A stretch of DNA of 64,000 nt from JAKAIY01 sp963809385 (GTDB taxonomy: Bacteria > Chloroflexota > Ktedonobacteria > Ktedonobacterales > JADMIN01), in the NCBI GenBank assembly GCA_963809385.1, contig CAWEJL010000018.1, positions 1-64,000 of the forward strand, in the 5' to 3' direction. The notes below the pieces were generated by a model. The model searched no databases, was not told the DNA's origin, and saw only the letters and a list, made by a program, of their open reading frames with translations. Made by a program: the position numbers and the translations under genes. Positions 19,628-28,478 of this stretch are shown one piece after another. Each line of letters opens with the position of its first letter. The stretch's first letter is position 1.

Positions 19628-20788
19628 TTGCTTGCGCGAATCGCGGACGTTGGCCCGCTCAATGGCCCGCTGATCGCGGGGCGCTATTTGCTGGGGGAGC
19701 CGCTTGGCTCTGGCGGCGCGGCGGTTGTCCGGCGCGGATGGGACACGTGTGAGGGGCGGGCCGTCGCGCTGAAGTCCCCCCCTGTGGATGGCCGCAAGGA
19801 CGCTGCCGTGGCTGGCCGTGAGATGGGCTCCCTGGTCGCGCGGCCAGCGGACGCCGTCTCGCTTGACGCGCTCCGCCGGCGCATCGAGCGAGAGGGACGG
19901 ATCATGTCCGCTCTCACGCACCCACATATCGCGCGGGTCTACGCGTATGTTGAAGTTGAGGGGTGGCCCTGGCTGGCGCTGGAGCTGGTGGATGGGGTGG
20001 ACCTGCGGCGCGCCGTGTGCGAGCATGGCCCGATCTCCACGCTTGCCGCGCTGGATGTGGGCCGCCAGATGTGCGCGGCGCTGGCGGCTGTCCATGCCGC
20101 TGGCGTGGTTCATCGCGATGTCAAGCCGCAGAATGTAATGCTCTCGCATGGCGGCCATGCGACGCTGATTGATTTTGACCTCGCCTGGACGCCCGCGCTA
20201 CGCGACGATTGGGAACCAAACTTGGTCTATGGCACCCCGGAATATATGGCGCCTGAGCAGGCGATGGGCGAGCGCATCACGGCGGCGACCGACATCTACG
20301 CGCTGGGTGTCATGCTCTACGAGTTGCTCGCCGGCTCAGCGCCGTTTCACTCTTCCACCGCCAGCGCGATCATGTGGCGGCATGTGACGGAAACCCCGCA
20401 ACCGCTGCGCGAGTGGCGCCACGACCTGCCCGCACCGGTCGAGCGTGCGGTGATGCGCGCGCTGGCGAAGGAGCCACGGCGGCGTTATCCCAGCGCGGAA
20501 GCGATGGCGCGCGCGCTCGCCCAGGCGCAGGATGTGGCGCGGTTGGCGCCCACCCACCGTGGCGTGCGCTTCATCTCCCTGCCCACTGTGGCGCCACACA
20601 TGGCTGAGACGCTGGCGCCTGTGCCGGCTGTGGTGTGTCCGGCGCCTACGCCCGCGCCACCGCCACCCATCCACTCGGCGCCAGAGCCGGGCCGCTGGCT
20701 TACGCGGGCCTTCTGGGCGCTGGTACTGATTGGCCTTATGCTGACGCTGGTCCTCTTCGCGACGCTATCCCAGCGCATGCCTATCTAA
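19628..20788 (+). CDS. PknB-type Ser/Thr protein kinase with C-terminal membrane anchor
   Basis: This 386-residue kinase begins at TTG 19628, supported by AAGGAGGTGACGC just upstream. The kinase domain (about 17-290) shows the Gly loop GEPLGSGGAAVVRRG, the Lys in AVALKS, catalytic HRDVKPQN, and APE in YMAPEQ. The metal-binding DFG motif is DFD (LIDFDLAW): Asp is kept and Gly is replaced. Residues 300-350 are Pro-rich, and a single membrane helix lies near 353-377, with almost nothing outside. It probably phosphorylates Ser/Thr at the inner face of the membrane. The absence of an external sensor domain suggests control by a partner or by localisation. Confidence 0.9.
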   Translation: MLARIADVGPLNGPLIAGRYLLGEPLGSGGAAVVRRGWDTCEGRAVALKSPPVDGRKDAAVAGREMGSLVARPADAVSLDALRRRIEREGRIMSALTHPHIARVYAYVEVEGWPWLALELVDGVDLRRAVCEHGPISTLAALDVGRQMCAALAAVHAAGVVHRDVKPQNVMLSHGGHATLIDFDLAWTPALRDDWEPNLVYGTPEYMAPEQAMGERITAATDIYALGVMLYELLAGSAPFHSSTASAIMWRHVTETPQPLREWRHDLPAPVERAVMRALAKEPRRRYPSAEAMARALAQAQDVARLAPTHRGVRFISLPTVAPHMAETLAPVPAVVCPAPTPAPPPPIHSAPEPGRWLTRAFWALVLIGLMLTLVLFATLSQRMPI

Positions 20789-20887
20789 CATCCCGGCGGG
20801 AGCGGCGGGGCGGCCATGAGCCGCGCGGCGCTGGTATCATCCCTGGGTGGGCGCGCCGTGCGGCGCGCGGTTCCTGGGAGGTCAGCG

Positions 20888-21601
20888 ATGCGGATTTTCT
20901 CCGATATTCATCTGGTTGACGGCGTGGTCTGCAATGTCTATATCATCACCGAGCCAGACGGGCTGACGGTCGTGGATGCGGGCGTGCCGGGCGCGGAGAA
21001 GCGTATTCTGGCGGCGATCGCCCAGCTGGGCTACGCGCCGCGCGATGTGCGCCGTATCCTGCTGACGCACCAGCATTTTGATCATGTGGGCGGGCTTTCA
21101 GGGCTGGTGGCCGCGACTGGGGCCGAGACTGGGGCCGAGACTTGGGCGAGCGCGGGCGACGCGGACGCTATCGAGGGGAAGGCGCGGCGCGAGGCCCCGC
21201 ATGGAGCGTTGGGGCTGGTGTTTCGCGGTTTTCTGCTGCCGCGTGTGCGCCGGGTGACGGTGGCGCGCCGCCTCAGCGAAGGCGAAACCGTTCCGGCGCT
21301 GGCGGGCGAGGGAGGACTGCGCGTGATCGAGACACCGGGCCACACGATGGGCCACATCGCCTTCTATCTCCCCACACGGCGCCTGCTGCTCGCGGGTGAC
21401 GCCGTGCGCGCGGAGGGCCAGCGCCTGGCGCCGCCGCCACCGATCTTCAACGCGGATACGCCGCTGGCGCTGAAGAGCGTGGCGCGGCTGGCGGCGCTGG
21501 ATGTAGAGGCGGTTCTGCCGGGCCACGGCGCGCCGCTGATCCACGGGGCAGGAGCGGAGCTAGCGCGGCTGGCGGGACTTCTCGCGTCAGTGCGGGCATA
21601 G
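20888..21601 (+). CDS. MBL-fold metallo-hydrolase
   Basis: This 237-residue metallo-beta-lactamase-fold protein has THQHFDHVGG (the HxHxDH zinc-binding motif), a later His in ETPGHTMGHI, the bridging Asp in LLLAGDAV and a final His in VLPGHGAP. The ATG at 20888 is preferred to an upstream one because GGGAGGTC precedes it and the fold begins there (MRIFSDIHLVDGVVCNVYII). Such proteins hydrolyse thioesters, lactones or phosphodiesters; the substrate is unknown. It lies 100 bp after the kinase gene on the same strand and may share its transcript. Confidence 0.9.
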   Translation: MRIFSDIHLVDGVVCNVYIITEPDGLTVVDAGVPGAEKRILAAIAQLGYAPRDVRRILLTHQHFDHVGGLSGLVAATGAETGAETWASAGDADAIEGKARREAPHGALGLVFRGFLLPRVRRVTVARRLSEGETVPALAGEGGLRVIETPGHTMGHIAFYLPTRRLLLAGDAVRAEGQRLAPPPPIFNADTPLALKSVARLAALDVEAVLPGHGAPLIHGAGAELARLAGLLASVRA

Positions 21602-21648
21602 CAGGCGGTGTAGGGCGACTATTGTTGACTTTACCAGTCATGTTCACA

Positions 21649-21678
21649 TTGACGCCCCACACGCGCGCGTTCTATGCT
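21649..21678 (+). promoter_or_regulatory. Promoter upstream of the Rrf2 regulator
   Basis: TTGACG at 21649-21654 and TATGCT at 21673-21678 are spaced by 18 bp, about 95 bp before the Rrf2-family start. The same TTGAC-18-TAT arrangement appears at 34121 and 49915, which supports a common housekeeping promoter form in this genome. Confidence 0.6.
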
Positions 21679-21771
21679 GTGGAATAGCGCGGCTCTGGAT
21701 GGGTGAACACGCCGCCCGCGCCGCCGGAGGCTCTGGCGGCGCTAGCGCGGGCCGCGCGCGGGGTAGACGCT

Positions 21772-22215
21772 ATGCGACTGACCATGAAGAGCGATTACGG
21801 CCTGCGCGCGATGATTGACCTTGCGGCGCGCTATGGGAAAGGCCCGATCCCCAGCGCCGCGATCGCACGGCGCCAGCTCATCCCTGAGCATTTTCTCGAC
21901 CAAACGCTGATTACGCTGCGCCGCGCCGGGCTGGTCAAGAGCCAGCGCGGGCCGCAGGGTGGGCATGCGCTGGCGAGGCCACCCGCGCAGATCACCATGC
22001 TGGATGTGCTGAGCGCGCTGGAGGGCGTCCCCGCCACGCTGGACTGCGTGCCGCAGCCGGGGGCTTGTGCGCTCGCGCCGGGCTGTGGCATGCGCGACAT
22101 CTGGGTCCAGATTGACGCCTTCGCGCATGAGCTACTGGCCGCGACGACGCTGGAGCGGCTCGCGGCCCGTCACCAGCCCGCGCACGCCGAGAGCGTCGAG
22201 ATGTACTACATCTGA
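21772..22215 (+). CDS. Rrf2-family transcriptional regulator with three cysteines
   Basis: This 147-residue regulator begins MRLTMKSDYGLRAMIDLAARYG. It has the family helix-turn-helix (IARRQLIPEHFLDQTLITLRRAGLVKSQRGPQGGHALARPP) and the second helix region TMLDVLSALEG. Three cysteines in CVPQPGACALAPGC sit where IscR, NsrR and RsrR bind an iron-sulfur cluster, so it is probably a cluster-dependent sensor of redox state, NO or cluster supply. A longer frame starts at 21703, but homology starts at 21772. No Suf or Isc genes are next to it, so the target genes are not evident. A strong terminator follows. Confidence 0.88.
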   Translation: MRLTMKSDYGLRAMIDLAARYGKGPIPSAAIARRQLIPEHFLDQTLITLRRAGLVKSQRGPQGGHALARPPAQITMLDVLSALEGVPATLDCVPQPGACALAPGCGMRDIWVQIDAFAHELLAATTLERLAARHQPAHAESVEMYYI

Positions 22216-22267
22216 TTTTTACTGATTTTTTGATCTCCCCCCCGAGTAATCCGTCTCGTTTTTCAAA

Positions 22268-22312
22268 CGCCATGTCCGCCACCAGCGCAGGCGGCGGACA
22301 TGGCGTTTTTTG
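22268..22312 (+). terminator. Strong intrinsic terminator
   Basis: CGCCATGTCCGCC at 22268-22280 pairs perfectly with GGCGGACATGGCG ending near 22305, followed by TTTTTT. It ends the Rrf2-regulator transcript and separates it from the convergent transporter gene. Confidence 0.93.
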
Positions 22313-22400
22313 CCAGTTTCGTCTCGATCCTTCGTCGTTTCCTGGTCTTCGGATTCCTCCAGCGCGCGGTATCCGCATCGTCAGCGGGGTTGGGCTGTTG

Positions 22401-24878
22401 TCACTGCTGTCGCATCCACAGCTCGACTTCGCGTTGAGGCTCTTCGGCTGGATCCAGATGATAGGGGACGTTGGTGACGACAACATCGCGCATGCTGTAG
22501 AGGGCGAGCTTGAGGCGTAGCGCCGTCTCGTTGTGCAGCGCGCGCTCCCAGACGTGCGCCGGCACATACTCAGGCAGAAAGACTGTCACCAGGCTGCCGG
22601 GAGAAGCGCGACGGCGCTGGCGCACATACTCCAGGAATGGCCCCACCAGCCCACGATAGGGTGAACGAATCACGACGAGCTGCGGGAGCGGCGCGGGTTG
22701 CTTGCCACCCCACGATTGATTGTTCTCCGCTATTTCCACGTCATGCGCCCAGTGGTAGAAGGCCTCGCGGAAATCGCTGTCGTCTTCCTGTTCGGTCGTG
22801 ACATGTACCGCCGTCACTTGCAGGCCTAGTGACCGCGCATAGGCCAGCGTGCGCTCGGCCACGCGATCCATCCGCGAGATTGGCGCCAGCGCCTGATGGC
22901 GCACCGTGGTGGCTGGCGGCGGCGGCGCCAAGCGTGTGATCTGCTGCGCGACTCCCCGATAATGCCGCGAGATGCCGCGAAACAGCAGGACGAGGAGGGG
23001 CACAAGCAACATCACAATCCAGGCGCCACGGTCAAATTTGGTCACCATGATGACCATCGCGACCAGGCCCGTGGTCAGCGCGCCGATGGCGTTGATGATC
23101 ATCGAGCGCAGCCAGCCACTCCCCGCCGCGGCGCGGAGACGCCACCAGTGGATGACCATGCCGCTCTGCGAGAGGGTGAAGGCGGTGAAGACGCCGAGCG
23201 CGTAGAGATTGATCAACGCCTCGGTGTTGCCTTCGAACGCGATTATTAGCGTGATTGCCAGTACTGTCAACACGACGATGCCGACAGAGAACGCCAGTCG
23301 GTTGCCACGGAACGAGAATCCTTTGGGCAGCCAGCCGTCGTGCGCCAGAATGGACGCCAGGCGCGGAAAATCCGCATAGCTCGTATTCGCCGCGAGGATC
23401 AGAATCAGCATCGTGGTGAACTGGATGACGTAGAAGAACCAGTTCGTCACGACGCTGCCACCAAAGAGCATGTTGGCGATCTGTGAGGTAAGTGTCGGCT
23501 CGCCACCATTATAGGGCTCGATGCCGAAGCGCCAGGCCAGATAGGTCGTGCCGAGGAACAGCGTGACCAGTATGGTGATCATCCAGACGAGCGTGCGGGC
23601 GGCATTGCGCGATTCGGGCGCCTGAAAGGCTGGGACGCCATTCGAGATGGCCTCCACACCCGTCATGGCCGAGCAGCCCGAGGCAAACGCCGTCAGCACG
23701 AGCAACAGCGAGAGTTTTTCCGGCGCCCAGCCCAGCGGCGGCCCAAATGGGTGGATGTGCGGCGGAATCGGCGTGAAGAGGCCCCCAGGCGCCAATGCCG
23801 CGTGGATGATGCCCGTCACGATCATCACCAGGAATGCGCCGATGAAGAGGTAGGTAGGCGCAGTGAAGATCGTCCCCGCCTCGCGCACACCGCGCAAATT
23901 GACCACCATGATGGCGAGAATGAAGATGACGCCGAGCGGTACCGCGAACTCACTCAGTCTCGTGGTGTTGAGCGAGACAATCGCATCTACCCCAGCGGAG
24001 ACGCTCACCGAAACCGTCAGCACGTAGTCGATCAGCAGCGCGGCCGCCGCCACCAGGCCGGGCCAGTCGCCCAGGTTGCTCCGGGCGACGATGTAGGAGC
24101 CGCCGCCCTGCGGATAGGCGTGGATGGTCTGGAAATACGAGGCGCCGACGATCAACATCAGCGTGGCGATGGCGACGGCGATCCAGGGGTTGATGCTCAA
24201 GATGCCGAGACCCGCGGTAATCAGGATGGCAAGAGACGCCTCTGTCGCATACGCCACGGAGCTGATCGCATCGCTGGACAGCACCGCCAGGGCTTTGACT
24301 TTGGTGAGGCGCTCGTGGATCTGCTGGGCGGTGGTCAGCGGCGCGCCGAAGAGCGCGGTCCGGACACGGCGCACCAGGCGCGCTGTTTCGCTGCGTGGCG
24401 CGGGCGCGGGAACGGCCGCCTCTAGCTCATCGGGGGCTTTCCTGGTGAAGTAGCCGCGCTCGGGATGCTTCACTCGCACGTAGGTGTCGCCCAACCGGCC
24501 GCCCTTCACCGTTTCGCGGCGCTCTAGGGTCGGTGAGACCTCCGCATGCACCACCTGCCCATGCGGGAGCGCGGCGGGCGCGGGCGCTGAGAGAGGGGTG
24601 ACGCGAGTCGAAGCGCCCCGTTTCGATGGCGCCAGGTCAGGCGTCTCATCGCTTTCGTCGTTCTCGCGCAGCAGCCGGAATAGGGCGTCATCTTCTTCTG
24701 TTTCGTCCACTGCCAGGGAACCTAAGGATGCGGCGCCTGGCCCTGGTGTGGCGGACGCTGTGGGGGTCACGCTCTCGAAGGGCGTCCGCGCCTGCTTGGC
24801 GCCATTACCCGCTGGGTCGCCTGAATGAGAAGATGGCTGACCCTGGCGCGAGCCAGAGCCATTCAGTTCACTGGTCAT
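22401..24878 (-). CDS. KimA/YdaO-type APC-superfamily transporter, probably for potassium
   Basis: This 825-residue protein resembles Bacillus KimA, a high-affinity K+ uptake permease. Matching segments are LTKVKALAVLSSDAISSVAY, IHAYPQGGGSYIVARSNLG, VDYVLTVSVSVSAG (here IDYVLTV), ASGCSAMTGVEAISNGVPAF, ILAANTSYADFPRLASILA and ALGVFTAFTLSQSGM. About 12 membrane helices span residues 200-620. A cytosolic C-terminal domain follows, ending VVVTNVPYHLDPAEEP, as in KimA. The first 170 residues are a long, acidic, low-complexity extension not seen in KimA. In the APC family the alternative substrate would be amino acids. The genes upstream on the same strand are KdpD/KdpE-like, which supports a potassium role. 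Confidence 0.85.
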   Translation of the reverse strand: MTSELNGSGSRQGQPSSHSGDPAGNGAKQARTPFESVTPTASATPGPGAASLGSLAVDETEEDDALFRLLRENDESDETPDLAPSKRGASTRVTPLSAPAPAALPHGQVVHAEVSPTLERRETVKGGRLGDTYVRVKHPERGYFTRKAPDELEAAVPAPAPRSETARLVRRVRTALFGAPLTTAQQIHERLTKVKALAVLSSDAISSVAYATEASLAILITAGLGILSINPWIAVAIATLMLIVGASYFQTIHAYPQGGGSYIVARSNLGDWPGLVAAAALLIDYVLTVSVSVSAGVDAIVSLNTTRLSEFAVPLGVIFILAIMVVNLRGVREAGTIFTAPTYLFIGAFLVMIVTGIIHAALAPGGLFTPIPPHIHPFGPPLGWAPEKLSLLLVLTAFASGCSAMTGVEAISNGVPAFQAPESRNAARTLVWMITILVTLFLGTTYLAWRFGIEPYNGGEPTLTSQIANMLFGGSVVTNWFFYVIQFTTMLILILAANTSYADFPRLASILAHDGWLPKGFSFRGNRLAFSVGIVVLTVLAITLIIAFEGNTEALINLYALGVFTAFTLSQSGMVIHWWRLRAAAGSGWLRSMIINAIGALTTGLVAMVIMVTKFDRGAWIVMLLVPLLVLLFRGISRHYRGVAQQITRLAPPPPATTVRHQALAPISRMDRVAERTLAYARSLGLQVTAVHVTTEQEDDSDFREAFYHWAHDVEIAENNQSWGGKQPAPLPQLVVIRSPYRGLVGPFLEYVRQRRRASPGSLVTVFLPEYVPAHVWERALHNETALRLKLALYSMRDVVVTNVPYHLDPAEEPQREVELWMRQQ

Positions 24879-24950
24879 AGGAGAGATAGGCTCGATTCTG
24901 CCTTAATTGTGAGATGACAAACAGCATGTCCACTATGATGTGCGCTGTAC

Positions 24951-25457
24951 TCACGGCGTCTCGACGCCGCGTCGCTCCAGCTGCGCGCCTCCGTTTGATG
25001 TGGCATGCGCGACGTAAGCGCTGACGCGACGCAGCGAGGAATAGCCGCTCAGGCCACGACCGAAGTCCGGGCGTTGGGCGCGCGCGATGAGCCGCAGCAG
25101 CGCTTCGATCGGGAAGGGCTTGAGCAGCGCGGCGGCCGGCGCAAATTCAGCCAGACGGCTGGCCGAAACCGAAATCGGACTGATGACCACGATCGGTGTT
25201 GGATCCACTGGGCGTTTGTCCGCGGATGTCAGGGTGGGGCGCAGCATGCGCAGCAGCTCCCAGCCGCAGCGATCGGGCAGGTGTGTCTCAATCACGATCA
25301 GGTCAAAGGGAACCCCAACCTCGCGCGCGGCCAAGATCATATCGAAGGCTGTCTCGACGCTATCCGCCTCAGCGACGGAATAGCCTCCATGCGTCAGATT
25401 GAGCGTCATGATGCGTCGGAGTTGAAGTTCGTCCTCGACGAGAAGCACATGCGGCAT
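24951..25457 (-). CDS. Single-domain receiver protein with Glu at the acceptor site
   Basis: This 168-residue protein is a CheY-like receiver with a short C-terminal tail. It begins MPHVLLVEDELQLRRIM with the acidic pair ED and has the late Lys in ALLKPFP. Where the phospho-acceptor Asp is expected, the sequence reads DLIVIETHLPD, so residue 57 is Glu. The start at 25457 follows AAAGGCGAACAGGC; a longer frame reaches 25535. There is no output domain. Glu can mimic a phosphorylated Asp, so it may be locked in the active state or may have lost phosphorylation. It lies between the KimA-type and KdpE-like genes on the same strand. Confidence 0.8.
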   Translation of the reverse strand: MPHVLLVEDELQLRRIMTLNLTHGGYSVAEADSVETAFDMILAAREVGVPFDLIVIETHLPDRCGWELLRMLRPTLTSADKRPVDPTPIVVISPISVSASRLAEFAPAAALLKPFPIEALLRLIARAQRPDFGRGLSGYSSLRRVSAYVAHATSNGGAQLERRGVETP

Positions 25458-25626
25458 CGCCTGTTCGCCTTTCGCCGCCTGGAAGGCCTCCGTCTGCACG
25501 CTCAGCAAGCGAGCGAGGGAAGGGGCGCGCCTCATTTGGACGCCGCGACGATGGTACGCCAGTGGACGTCAAGGTGGTGTAAAGGAATGGCAGATTGGCG
25601 TCTGGATTGTGTCAAGATTTTCGAGG

Positions 25627-25785
25627 GTGCGACCCCATCCGGCCTCCGGTCACCTTCCCCTGCGAGTGGAAGGCCTGACTCAGCACGAGCGGCGAAGGGC
25701 AAGCGCTTTTGCCATCCACCTGGCGCGCGGCGCGGCGCTCCCTCTCCTCCAAGGAGAGGGCCGGAGGTGAGGTCTGTCCCTGGCT
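25627..25785. repeat. Dispersed repeat, family C, copy 1
   Basis: The sequence begins GCGACCCCATCCGGCC, continues with CACCTTCCCC and ends in CCCTCTCCT-CCA-AGGAGAGGG followed by GAGGTC-like bases. The same order of motifs recurs at 62459-62609. It lies between two genes and ends at the stop of the KdpE-like gene. No protein is encoded in it. Confidence 0.75.
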
Positions 25786-26515
25786 ACTCAGGGATACGGA
25801 TGCGGTAGCCAACGCCGGCTTCGGTGATGAGGTAGCGCGGGCGGCTGGGCTCTGGCTCGATCTTGCGCCGCAGCTGGTTGATGAAGACACGCAGGTAGTG
25901 CGCCTCGGCCTCGTAGGATGGCCCCCAGACGGCGTGCAGCAGCACGCGATGGGTAACCACCTTGCCGGCGTTGGTCATGAGGTACTTCAGTACCTCATAT
26001 TCTGTGGGCGTCAGATGCGCCTCGCGCCCGTCAACCGTCACCAGGCGGCGCTCCAGGTCCATTTCCAGCGCCCCCATGCGCATCAGCGCATCGCCCGTCC
26101 CGCTGGCGGCTCTCGCGACGTGGCGCAACGCCACGCGGATGCGCGCGATCAGCTCGCTCATGCCGAACGGCTTGGTCAGATAGTCATCGGCGCCCTGCTC
26201 CAGTGCGGCGACCTTATCCGCTTCGCGCGAGCGCACGGAGAGCACGATGATCGGCGTCTGCGTCCACACGCGCAACTGGTGGCAGACCTCGACGCCGTCC
26301 ATGTCGGGCAGCGAGAGGTCGAGCAGGATCACATCGGGGCGCCACTGCGCCACGCGCTCCAGACCCTCCGCGGCGGTCGCCACCCACTCGACGCTGAAAT
26401 CGGCGCCTTGCAGGCCCGTGCGCACGGCGCGCCCAATCTCCGGCTCATCGTCAATCACCAGCACGCGCGCGCCGTTGGCATGGCGCGCGGCGGCAGGCGC
26501 GTCTTCCTGGCTCAT
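25784..26515 (-). CDS. KdpE-like OmpR-family response regulator
   Basis: The 243-residue regulator starts at 26515 (MSQEDAP). The receiver has VIDDE, acceptor Asp66 in VILLDLSLPDMDG, and Lys in DDYLTKPFGMSEL. The winged-helix output domain contains LTPTEYEVLKYLMTNAGKVV, then VFINQLRRKIEPEPSRPRYL and the ending EAGVGYRI, as in KdpE. Its start overlaps the stop of the kinase gene by ATGA, so the two are translationally coupled. KdpE normally activates kdpFABC at low K+; that operon is not in this window. The KimA-type transporter downstream is a plausible target instead. Confidence 0.92.
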   Translation of the reverse strand: MSQEDAPAAARHANGARVLVIDDEPEIGRAVRTGLQGADFSVEWVATAAEGLERVAQWRPDVILLDLSLPDMDGVEVCHQLRVWTQTPIIVLSVRSREADKVAALEQGADDYLTKPFGMSELIARIRVALRHVARAASGTGDALMRMGALEMDLERRLVTVDGREAHLTPTEYEVLKYLMTNAGKVVTHRVLLHAVWGPSYEAEAHYLRVFINQLRRKIEPEPSRPRYLITEAGVGYRIRIPE

Positions 26516-28221
26516 CGCGTGGCCTCCTGTGAAGCGGGCTCCATGCTTGGCGTCTCGGGCGACTCGGACGTCTCGGGTGTCTCGGGAGCATGGAGCGGAT
26601 CGGGCAGGTCGGGCAGGGCGCCCTGTGGTCGCTCGCGTGCGAGTGGCAAGGTGAAGGTGAGCGTCGCGCCTTCGCCCGGCGCGCTCTCCGCCCAGATGCG
26701 GCCACCATGCGCGCGGATGATGCTGGCGCAGATCGCCAGACCCAGCCCCGTGCCAGCCGGCGGGCGGGCGGACGACCACGGCAGCCGCGCCTGCTTGACG
26801 CGGTAGAACTTATTGAAGACCGCCTCCAACTCGCGCTGTGGGATGCCAATGCCTTGGTCGCTGACCGAGACGATTAGCTCTGTCTCGCTGGTGGAAACGC
26901 GCACGCGGATGACACTGCCCTGTGGCGAGTATTTGATCGCGTTCTCGATCAGGTTGGTCAGCGTCTGTTCGATCTGCTCGTGGTCCATCAAGACCAGCGG
27001 CGGGTTATCCGGTTCCTCGACGCGGATATCGTAGCCGCGCGTCTGGCCGGTCAGGTCGAGCCGATCCAGCACGGCGGCGATCACATCGCCAATCAGCATC
27101 CAGTCAAGCTGCGGCTGCGCCACGCCCGCCTCCAGCCGCGAGAGATCGAGCAAGGCGCCAACCAGACGGTTGAGGCGGTCGGCGCTGGTGTCAATGGACT
27201 CCAGCAACTCCTGGCGCTCCGGCGCGGTCCAGGCGATGTCGCCGCGCAGGAGGCTGCTCGCGGCGGCCTTGATGGAGGCGAGCGGTGTGCGTAAATCATG
27301 CGTGACGCTGCCAAGCAGGGCGTCCTTCAGCCGGTCGCTATCGCGCAGCGCCGCCGCGTGCGCCGCCTCGCGCGCCAGCGCCGCGCGCTCGATCGCCAGC
27401 GCCATCTGGTCGCAGAAGGCGGAGAAGAGCGCCGCCTGCCGTGGATCAGCCTCGATGCGCTCAAGGCCCACAGCTCCCTCCGGCCACAGGCCGTGGACTG
27501 CGGGCGTTCCGGCGACCAAAAGCTTACCCGCCAGCCCGCGCGGGGTCTTGAGTGGCCGCCGCAGGATCGCCCGCCGTCCCGAGCCTGGCCCTTCCACCGT
27601 GGCCCGCAATTCCCCATCTCGCTCCCCAGAAATGGCGGCGACCTCAAGCGCGCCAGTCTCGTCAGGCAGCAGCAGCGCGCAGGAGCGCGCGCCGCTGGGA
27701 GCGAAGACGGTGACGGCCTGGCTAGTCAAGGCCTCGTACAGCTCCCGCTCATTCTCCGAGGCGGCGATCATCTGCGCCAGGCGGTAGAGCGTGTTGGTCT
27801 GGCGCTGGCTTTCCTCGGCGTCAGCGGCGCGGGCGCGCACCTCCGCTGTCATGTGTCCCATCGTCAGCGCGGTCGCCAGCAGCGCGAGGAGCGAGAGCCA
27901 TTCGGTCGGATCGTCCACCGTGAAGAGATGGTAGGGTGGGATGAAGAAGAAATCATAACTCAGGAAGGACAAAATCGAGGCGAGGATCGCCGGCCAGCGG
28001 CCATAGCGCGCCGCCAGCCACAGCACAACCGGCAGGTAGAGCAGCGAAATATTGCTGATATGCGCGAAGGCCTGTGTTGCGCCGATAACGAGCGTCGCGG
28101 CGACGACGCCCGCGACCGCCAGCGCGCCCTGCGCCACCCAGGCGCGCGTCGAGCGGCGGCGCGACAGAGCGGTGAGCGCCGCTATGCGCCGTGACAGCCA
28201 GGGAATATGGGGAACACGCAT
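26512..28221 (-). CDS. KdpD-like sensor histidine kinase lacking the N-terminal KdpD domain
   Basis: This 569-residue kinase starts at 28221 (AGAGGC upstream). It has the four-helix DUF4118 membrane region of KdpD (NISLLYLPVVLWLAARYG, ILASILSFLSYDFFFIPP, then DDPTEWLSLLALLATALTMG), a GAF-like region, the H-box LLGSVTHDLRTPLASIKAA, the N-box NLIENAIKYSP, DQGIGIP and GTGLGLAI. The usual N-terminal cytoplasmic KdpD ATP-binding and Usp domains are missing, so sensing must rely on the membrane and GAF parts. The C-terminus is Pro/Glu-rich. It is coupled to the KdpE-like gene. Truncated KdpD forms of this kind occur in several phyla. Confidence 0.92.
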   Translation of the reverse strand: MRVPHIPWLSRRIAALTALSRRRSTRAWVAQGALAVAGVVAATLVIGATQAFAHISNISLLYLPVVLWLAARYGRWPAILASILSFLSYDFFFIPPYHLFTVDDPTEWLSLLALLATALTMGHMTAEVRARAADAEESQRQTNTLYRLAQMIAASENERELYEALTSQAVTVFAPSGARSCALLLPDETGALEVAAISGERDGELRATVEGPGSGRRAILRRPLKTPRGLAGKLLVAGTPAVHGLWPEGAVGLERIEADPRQAALFSAFCDQMALAIERAALAREAAHAAALRDSDRLKDALLGSVTHDLRTPLASIKAAASSLLRGDIAWTAPERQELLESIDTSADRLNRLVGALLDLSRLEAGVAQPQLDWMLIGDVIAAVLDRLDLTGQTRGYDIRVEEPDNPPLVLMDHEQIEQTLTNLIENAIKYSPQGSVIRVRVSTSETELIVSVSDQGIGIPQRELEAVFNKFYRVKQARLPWSSARPPAGTGLGLAICASIIRAHGGRIWAESAPGEGATLTFTLPLARERPQGALPDLPDPLHAPETPETSESPETPSMEPASQEATR

Positions 28222-28478
28222 TACATTGCCTCTTGCGGGCAGGTCGCGCCATGCGGCCATCCAAGCCCGCTCTGAGATGAGCATACGTCAGACAGGTGAG
28301 GCGCGTCCATGCGGTACGGCGCTTCAGCGATGAAGACAACGCCGCCTCCTTGACAGCATGCGTTACACTACTTTCGTGATTCTTCACAGAGCGCAAGCTA
28401 TTTTTCGGCCCCCAGATCATCCGCAGCGGATGCGGCCATCCTGGAGCCAAGGATTGGATACAAGAGGAGGAGCGCTCA

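Noticed and set aside
24879..24950. Possible c-di-AMP riboswitch before the KimA-type gene
   Set aside because: The gap is only 72 bp and lacks the conserved riboswitch core, so no such element can be supported.
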